Part shown: positions 56,919 to 64,000 of the stretch, in pieces
Layout: every line of letters starts with the position of its first letter
Numbering within the stretch: the first letter of the stretch is position 1
Assembly (NCBI GenBank): GCA_013397075.1
Contig: VWZS01000175.1
Coordinates: forward strand, 561,689-625,688
DNA length: 64,000 bases
Source: Rhabdornis inornatus
Taxonomy: Eukaryota; Chordata; Aves; Passeriformes; Rhabdornithidae
Direction: 5' to 3'
Translations under genes and position numbers: made by a program
Notes under the pieces: model-generated
Databases searched by the model: none
What the model saw: the letters and a program-made list of their open reading frames with translations, nothing else
Told to the model about the DNA's origin: nothing

Positions 56919-58545
56919 TTCTTCTGAGAGCTGAGTGCTTACTGATTAGAGGGTGGGAGACACTGTTTGTAGTGTAAGGAGAAGTTAATTTGTTGGATAG
57001 CAGTGACCTTACATCCAGGACAAGCCTGTGTCCCTTTCACATGACACTAGCAGAACACTGATTTGTGTGTGTTTGAATGCACTTCAACAGGAGGGCTTAT
57101 TTTAGGCTGCAGAAAGTTTATCTTGAAGTAAGCATGATTAAAAAAAAAAAATATTTTTTTTTCCTTCCCCTCTAGACAAGCTCTGAGTCCTGAGCTTTTC
57201 TCCTGGAGCAACCTGCAGGATCTGTGCTACCTCATCCATCTGGGCTGCATTCACTCTTCCTGTCTTTATTTTACATCCAACCTGGTTTTCTTTGTCTCCT
57301 TGTTCTCCTGCCTCTCTTCCAGGCATGGAAAACTGAATTCAGGCTTCTCCCCTGTCCCCCTCTGCCCATGTGTGTCTGAGCTTTATGACAATTTTGCCAC
57401 ATGGCATGTGTGGAAATCTTGGTGAGGTTAATGGGATGTCAGGAGGAATATTAAAAATCTTGATTTATATTGGGACATCTGGCAAATCTTATTTCCACAA
57501 CCTCTTTTGGTCTCTAGGTGAATCCTGAAAAGGTTTAAAACTTCCTAGGGTCTGCTCTGTTCCCCTGCTCACAGCAGATATTTGGTGCTGTGTACCCGAA
57601 TTTTGGACAGAGCTTGTTGGGACTTTATCTGGCATGACACATTATTTCTATTGTTTTCCTCTCCTGCATTTTTAGGGCTGGTTGCATTTAGCTTTCCTTT
57701 CTTATAGCAGGCCTGGTAAAAAGAAGTAGAACATTTTAAACTTAAAAAAAAAAGAGGGAAGGACTGACTGGCTTATTTTTTTCCAACTTTTTTTTGGTGT
57801 AATTTATAGAAACTTGAAATATTACAGCACATGTTAACATGAAGGAAAGATCCCAGGAATTTTTCATTTACCAGAATGAATTAGAATTTATCAAAAGCTC
57901 CTGACATCTCGAGGCAAGCACGATGCCTCCTTTGTGTTTGAGCCTCCTGCTGGCTCCTGGCCACGGGGCTGTGAAGGATCGTTTTCACCCGAGGCCTCTT
58001 GTACTTGGAGGAAATCAATCTTGAGTGATACAGAATTTCTGAGTGTCGGAGGCTTGTCCATCCTCAAAACTTCAAACTCATTCTCTTCCTTTCAGGGCTT
58101 TGGCTTGGAGGCAAAGGCTGAGCTCTCTCTCCCCTTATCCAAGAAAAATGAACAAGCCTTGTAAAGATGCTTTCTCCTCTGACTGGCTGTCTATTGAGCT
58201 GGAAGATTCTGACTTCTCCCTGGAGTGGGGAAGATGTGGGTGGCCCTGGGCAGAGATGAGGCTGCAGAACAATGGGACCATTGTTGGGGCTGCTCCGGGA
58301 GGGAGCAGAGTGTGGCTCTAACGTGGTGGTTCTGTTGCTGGTGGGGTTTTTGTCTTGTAATTACTGCAGTTGGAGCTGCAGTTCTGCCCCTGGCTGCTGC
58401 TGATCAGTGACGGCCATGGGATGCTGCCGAGGTCACTGTCCCTCTATGCCAGGGCAGGAATGGGGAAGACAGGATGCAGGAACAGCGAAGTGTTTGCCAG
58501 GGAATGGCTTGGAGCTTTGAATGCTCTCTGGGTTATGACTGAAAA

Positions 58546-58570
58546 GGAACAACAACAACAACAACAAAAA
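58546..58570. repeat. (CAA)n microsatellite
   Basis: About six consecutive CAA units. Confidence 0.9.
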
Positions 58571-58804
58571 TCAAGCAGCCTCCTTGAGTCTGGCACTGTG
58601 TGGGTGACTCCTCATTGTACTGGGGTCCCAGTGACCAGGTCACCCATTTACCTCAGGGACTGGAGCACAAATTCCAGTGGATTTGCAGAGTGGATTGGCT
58701 CAGGCCTCTGGTTATGCCTTTGCCTCCCTTTTTGAAAATTATAACATGTTTAATTTGGGAAATGCTTTAATTTCTTCTGATTTCTAGCTGTGATTCCTCT
58801 GTGC

Positions 58805-58920
58805 TGTTATTTGTCGTGTTCTCTGCTCAGGGTGGGATTCTTGGGGTGTCCAGTGCAGGGACAGGAGCTGGACTCTGATCCTGATGGATCCTTTCCAACC
58901 CAGCCTGTTCTCTGATAACC
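58805..58920 (+). mobile_element. CR1 3' tail, plus strand
   Basis: It contains GGGATTCTTGGGGTGTCCAG, GGAGCTGGACTCTGATCCTG and ATGGATCCTTTCCAACCCAG, then TTCTCTGAT. It is a short truncated copy. Confidence 0.8.
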
Positions 58921-60691
58921 TCACTGAAGGTCCCCATGGTGGAAGCTTTTGGGGCTTTTGGTGAGAAAATCTGCACTTTCTTCTGTTTCCCCACAGCTGC
59001 TTTTTGTAAAAATTGCAATTTCTTCGAGTTGGTGTTAAAAAGAGCAAATAAAAGCAGTTTTCTTTTTGCTGGCTTACATGGCATTTTACTTTCTAATTCT
59101 GTTTGAAACATACGGAATCTGAATTGGTATCCACACACTGCACAGCTGTATGTCCATGAGAGGGGAGATCTGGATGTCACTGATGGTGCACAGTACCCAG
59201 GTATGCAGCAGCTCTGAGATTTCACAATTCCTCTCCCAAGATCTGCTCAGTGCTGAGTTTTTGGGGTTGTTGGGGTGAGCTGCTTTTAGATTAAATTAAA
59301 TATTTTAAAATAATTGCAATTTGATCAAGAAAAACACATGTAATTTGATTCAGGTAGGTAACAAAAAGATAAGGATTCTCTTCTCCATGTTTGTCCTGTG
59401 CATTTTTTGTTGGGTCTGCTGTTGGAGACCATGTCTGTGGGGTAAGTGTGGCTTTTCTCTGCTTGGAGTGGGAAATCACCCAGCTGCAGACTCATTTCTC
59501 TGCCTGCTCACTGAAGTGATCCTCCAAATCATACAGCAGAGTTTGTGCCGTAATATCTGCCCAGCACAGCTTTTTCCTCTGCTGTTTATTTTCCAGTAGA
59601 AAGCAGTGGATATTCTGGATAACCCAACAAGAACATCAGCACTGATTATTTTTTTTTTTCCCTCTGCTGTGCTTATGTCAGGGAAGTTGGGCAAAATGTC
59701 ATAGCCCTGGAATCTGTTCTTTTCTTCTGCCGTTGCCTGACTGCAGTGCTGGTGTCAGAGCAGTGAATCCAAGGGCTTGCTTGCCTGGTGAGGTTGCAGT
59801 TTTTAAAGCCTGTTGCAAACAGAAATTGAGGCTCACACAACCTCTGAATGATGGCTGACTATTGGCCTCTTCTCTCCACAGCAGAAGCTGAGCAAGGACT
59901 TGGCCAAACAACAAAATCCGGGCAACAAAAGAAATTCTTGTGAGCAGCAGCTGCAGCAACTGGAGGCTCCTGGCTGCAGGGCAGTGCCCAGACTCCAGGC
60001 ACAGGACACAATTCCCCTGCAAGCCCAGATCTGGCACTTCCAGTGTCAGGCATAGATCATCATTAGTCTCACTCCAGCAGCTTTTGGATTTGCTTGCCTT
60101 TATTTGCTGCCTGGAAGCTGCGAGTGGCTCCAGCAACGGCTGGGAATAAATCTGATTTTATCCAAGTGAGTGCCCTGCTTGCCTGGGCTTTAAGGCTTGC
60201 AGGGAGCCAGGAGGGGCTGTGCTCCCTGCCCAGCTCTGTGCACTGGGATGAGCCACATTCCAAGCATGATTTTCCAGTGATAAGATCTGTGAAGCTACCG
60301 GGGACAGTCGTTGTTTGTTCCTTGATTCATAACTCCATTCATTCCCCAGGAGCTCACTGAGCTGATCAGTTCTGCCAGGAGCACAGGGAAGAACATGGAA
60401 TTCAAATGGCTTTCCATAAAAATCAAACCATGTACCTCTTCAGGGATTCTCCCAGCCCTTTTCCCAAAGGATTCAAACTGGGAATTTCTAAGGCATAGCA
60501 AAGCTGTAGTTCCCTGCATGCCTATATGAAGATGTAGATAAATGATATTAAATTCACACTGTGGCTTTTGCTGATGTTGTGTCAATGGGAAAAAAATAAT
60601 CTGGAAGTTTTTAAAGACAGCATTTTAAAATTGTGCTTCCAATGAAAGGAATGACATTGTTTTGAACCTTTTACCCTAATATTGCTACATA

Positions 60692-60743
60692 TAGTACTGA
60701 AGTACTATTGGTAGTACTACCCCATGGTAGTAGGGTTACTACC
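60692..60743. repeat. Cluster of nested GTAGTAC palindromes and hairpins
   Basis: Within 52 bp there are a 6-bp stem TAGTAC/GTACTA (60692-60707), a 12-bp perfect palindrome GGTAGTACTACC (60710-60721), a 6-bp stem ACTACC/GGTAGT (60716-60731) and a 7-bp stem GGTAGTA/TACTACC (60726-60743). Neighbouring stems share arms, so alternative foldings compete. Confidence 0.85.
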
Positions 60744-63678
60744 TGTGCTTTTCCTAAATTTTTTTAAATTAAGTAAATTTAAGAATGATGAAATCCACAG
60801 AATGACTTGGACATGCCTCTCTTTCTTAGCATAAATTAATTTGATGCTTTCAGATGCAGAATTTTTCCTCACTTTATTCAAATTGAGTTTTCAATGTATA
60901 ATGATGTGATTTTGTTCTATCAATTTGTTGTTTCAGATGCTTCTATTTAATTATTAACCATTACCTCTGGTTTGCTTGGAGGCTGTTTGTGTCAATTAGC
61001 ATAACCCAATCCAGAGCTGATATTAATTACAGATAAGGGCTGTGAAACACACACAGCAGTCACAAAATCTGAATTTGGAATGTTCAGCTGCATGGGGTTT
61101 GCCTCACTCAGAGGTTGTTTCTTTTCATTTATTTACAGAGAAAAGAAGATGGTTAAAGTAAGTTAATGACCAACTTTTAAGTTCTTTTATGCTGGAGATA
61201 TTTTAAAGAGAATGTTAAATATTGAGGGTCTTTTTTTTTCTTTATTGGGAAATAAGACATGATGGGAAGGAATGCTACTGGATTTTTTATAATTTGCACA
61301 ATAGTGCAGAAATCATTGTTTAGGTTTCCTTTGAGGTCAGACAGTGGCGAGATTTTATTACTGATAAAGAAAGTATTACTGGCAAAGAAGTATTTTCCTA
61401 AAAATAAAGCTAAACTAGATGAATCCCTGCTTTTGTGTTGCCTTTTAAAAGAGCACTGCAATGGAAATGTCAAGGTCATGGTTTCCATTAATGTAATTTA
61501 GAGGTGTAGAGAGGATAAACTCAAATTATCCTTTATTTTTGTGCTTGTCTTTGCCATGCAGGGGACATTTCAGCTCAGCTGGAAGTTTCTGACTTGAAAT
61601 TTCTTTTTTCTTCTCTCTGATGTTTTGAAATAGTGATGATGTTCATTGTCTTGAACTGGGTGATCACTTCCTGCCCTAATCCTGCTTTCAGAGCCAGAAA
61701 TCTCAGAGTCATCAGTTTGGCTGAATTTCTTTAAGGTACAGGAGAGAAAAATTTGGAGGTGGTGGAGGATTTAAAAAAAAATATTTTTCCATTTTGTTGT
61801 TGGGATTTTTTTCATTGTCTTTCAAATATTTCTGTTTAAAACAAGAGTTAATAATCTTACATGGTTCCCAGTGCCCAGATGGCAGTTCTGGGCCTTGTAG
61901 CTCAAATTTCCTTTGGGAAGGATTGGCAGAACTCACCTTTTCACCACGAGCAGCAGAGTGGTTGGAATAACTCAAAACGAGCTCCTGGATGGACTCATCC
62001 TGAATTTCCCTGCCAGGAGCCTCTTAGGAATGTGCAATCCTGAGCTCAGTCTGAGTGAAACATTGAAATGGTTTTTCCTGAGTTTGTGGGAGTCTCTTGG
62101 GCACAACAATTGAATAAATATTTGACCTGCCCTGGGGGGTTTATTGTAGCCTAGGCTGTCTTAACTCTGGGATTCAGGAGAGGCCAATCCAACAAACTGA
62201 TGATATTTTTAATTTAACCTTTTGGATTTCTATTGATGTGGTGAATTAACCCAACTCAAATGGCTGCCTACGTCCTCCCTGGGCAGATTCCTTAATTGGG
62301 GTCAGTTCTGGATAGTTACAATTTATGATCTGCTGCTTGTGTTCATGAATGCTTTGGGAATGTGCTCTTTCCTTGCTCTGAGTTTGTCCAGATGTATCAA
62401 TATTTTGGTTTGGATGATATAAAATAAATGGAGGAGATTAACTGCCTGCGACATTGTCTTTTAACAATGAAGTAGAGCCATTTTTCACTTTGGGAGATGC
62501 CTTTAAAACAAATATTGAGGTTTGCAGAAGGGTTCCAGCAGCTCGTGCACCAGGGATTTCCAGTAGCCTTTGCTACATCCCTTTGGGGCTGTGAGAATTC
62601 CATAGGGAATCTGCTCTGATAAAAGCTTCAGATTGTGGAAAGTGTGGAAAGATGGGAAGGATCTGCCCAGCTCTTGTTGTGCATGGGAAATGAGCAGGGA
62701 GCCAGTTTCGGAATTTCGTGCTGAAATCAGAAAAGCCATAATGTCATTTTAATTCCTTAGCTGTGATCCAGGGAACAGGTCAGGTCTCCAAAGGCCGATG
62801 TCCCCTGGAGCCACGTCCCGCTCTGTGGCTTTGTGAATTCCCAGGTGCTTCCATGGAAAAGGCAGGAGGTGTTAATGGGAATGAAGAGCCCATTTCCCCT
62901 TAGTGCCTCGGTCCTTTCCAGAGGTGTGAGCAGCACAGCACAATGGGCTTCCAGCTGGGGTGGAAAAGAGGTGAAAACCCCTCTGGGCAACTCTGGGACA
63001 ATGGCAGACACCCGGATCCACATCGGTGAATTCCCTGCTAAAGACCCGTCCTTCCCTGTGGATTGGGTGGGTGTGGAAGCAGGAAACCCCCAGAGTGTCA
63101 CTGCCCACCTGGCTCAGGTGAGGGATGGCCAGGACACCTCACCTGGGAAACAGGATCCTGCCACTGAGCTCCTGGAGCTGGAAGCAGGTCATCAATTTTA
63201 GGATTTGATGTAACAGATCCTACAATGAACCTGTTGCAGCAGAGTTGGGGTGAAAAGGGGAAGTGGGGTCATTGGGGGACTGCAGGAGCTGTTGGCTTCC
63301 AGATCCATGAATTTAAAATGATCCCGAGCAGGTAGGAAGGATTTTCTGCACAAGGCTGGATTCCAAAGGAGATGTTTGACAGAGATCCTGGCAATGAGGT
63401 GATGTAAGTGTGAGTCAGCCTGACCCCAGAGGAGCCTTACAAATGTGCCCTAAATTGGCTACTTTAGGGCTGGAAACACTTGGATTTTTCAAAGACAGAG
63501 CTGTTTCCACAGGATAAGGCCTTTGATATTTCTCAGTTGTTCTGTTTTTCTAAGCTGGGGAGCTTTGAGTGTGTAATACCTGCAGAGCTGTGTTCCTGCA
63601 GAGCCAATGTGAGAGCAATAAACCAGGAAATGCTGCCCAGGGAACACTTCAGTTCCTTGGGCAAGTATAGAATATTGC

Positions 63679-63740
63679 ATATATATATATATGTGTGTGT
63701 GTGTATATATATGTGTGTGTGTGTGTGTATATATATATAA
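63679..63740. repeat. Compound (AT)n/(GT)n microsatellite
   Basis: Alternating TATATA and GTGTGT blocks form about 60 bp of almost pure purine-pyrimidine alternation. Confidence 0.95.
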
Positions 63741-64000
63741 AATAGGATATTGTGCACTTCCAGTAGGATGGAGGGAGTTCAAGATCAAACTCTCACCCTG
63801 TCTCTTCTCTAATAATCAGCACTGATAAATAAACTCCTAAACTGGAGGGCAAAAAGGAGTTTTTGGTAAGAAATGTCCATGTCTTGCTCTGAACTCTGAG
63901 GTAGAGAAGGAATTTCCTTCTAAAGTTCAATTTTATCTATTTTATTACCCACACCTTTGGTGTTTTGCCATCTCTTGGTGGCAATGCAGTATCTAAATCA

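Larger units (their letters stand above)
30221..64000 (+). other. ROR1: Start of ROR1 intron 1 (continues beyond the window)
   Basis: No exon with a recognisable Ig domain or other ROR1 segment follows, in line with the very long first intron of ROR1 in other vertebrates. The stretch holds plus-strand CR1 tails near 31.6, 35.0, 45.5 and 58.8 kb, a diffuse old repeat near 49.6-50.3 kb, simple repeats, small duplications and one gap. Open frames are short or without family features. The rest appears to be unique intronic sequence. Confidence 0.8.

Noticed and set aside
63679..63740. Tyr/Thr/His-rich short open frames
   Set aside because: They are translations of the AT/GT microsatellite.
1..64000. 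Bacterial-type systems, CRISPR arrays, tRNA or rRNA genes
   Set aside because: None was seen. The short direct repeats here are minisatellites without spacer structure, and no tRNA-like A/B boxes with a cloverleaf were recognised.

Overview
This is a window of a bird nuclear genome, probably a songbird. The evidence is a vertebrate multi-exon gene with compact introns, many 3'-truncated CR1 retroposon tails ending in the usual GATTCTGTG-type motif, and solo LTRs of types I recall from passerine genomes. The passerine assignment is inference; the bird assignment is secure. I see no bacterial genes, operons, CRISPR arrays, tRNAs or rRNAs.

Layout: (1) 1-739 is non-coding sequence upstream of an alternative, muscle-type first exon of PGM1. 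(2) 740-16446 (+) holds PGM1 (phosphoglucomutase-1) as 11 coding exons that splice in frame to 566 codons, followed by a short 3' UTR with a poly(A) signal at 16563-16568. The ubiquitous first exon (human exon 1A) is not here and is expected upstream. The PGM1 introns carry four solo LTRs, several CR1 tails and local repeats. (3) About 16.6-29.9 kb is intergenic, with CR1 tails and minisatellites. (4) About 29.85-30.3 kb is a CpG-island promoter, directly preceded by a 27-bp minisatellite. It contains the signal-peptide exon of ROR1 (+), coding 30118-30220. (5) From 30221 to the window end I see only the start of the long ROR1 intron 1, with CR1 tails, simple repeats and one assembly gap inside a tandem repeat.

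PGM1 followed by ROR1 in the same orientation is the known vertebrate gene order, which supports the ROR1 call although only one short exon is visible. The two genes are functionally unrelated: PGM1 is a cytosolic sugar-phosphate enzyme and ROR1 a Wnt5a-binding receptor pseudokinase. I found no undescribed multi-gene system. The points most worth checking are structural: an inverted LTR pair that brackets PGM1 exons 3-6, a CR1 hairpin with 28-bp perfect arms, a triplicated poly(A)-signal-like cassette in PGM1 intron 1, overlapping tandem splice donors on exon 1B, a promoter-edge minisatellite at ROR1, and a cluster of nested GTAGTAC palindromes in ROR1 intron 1.
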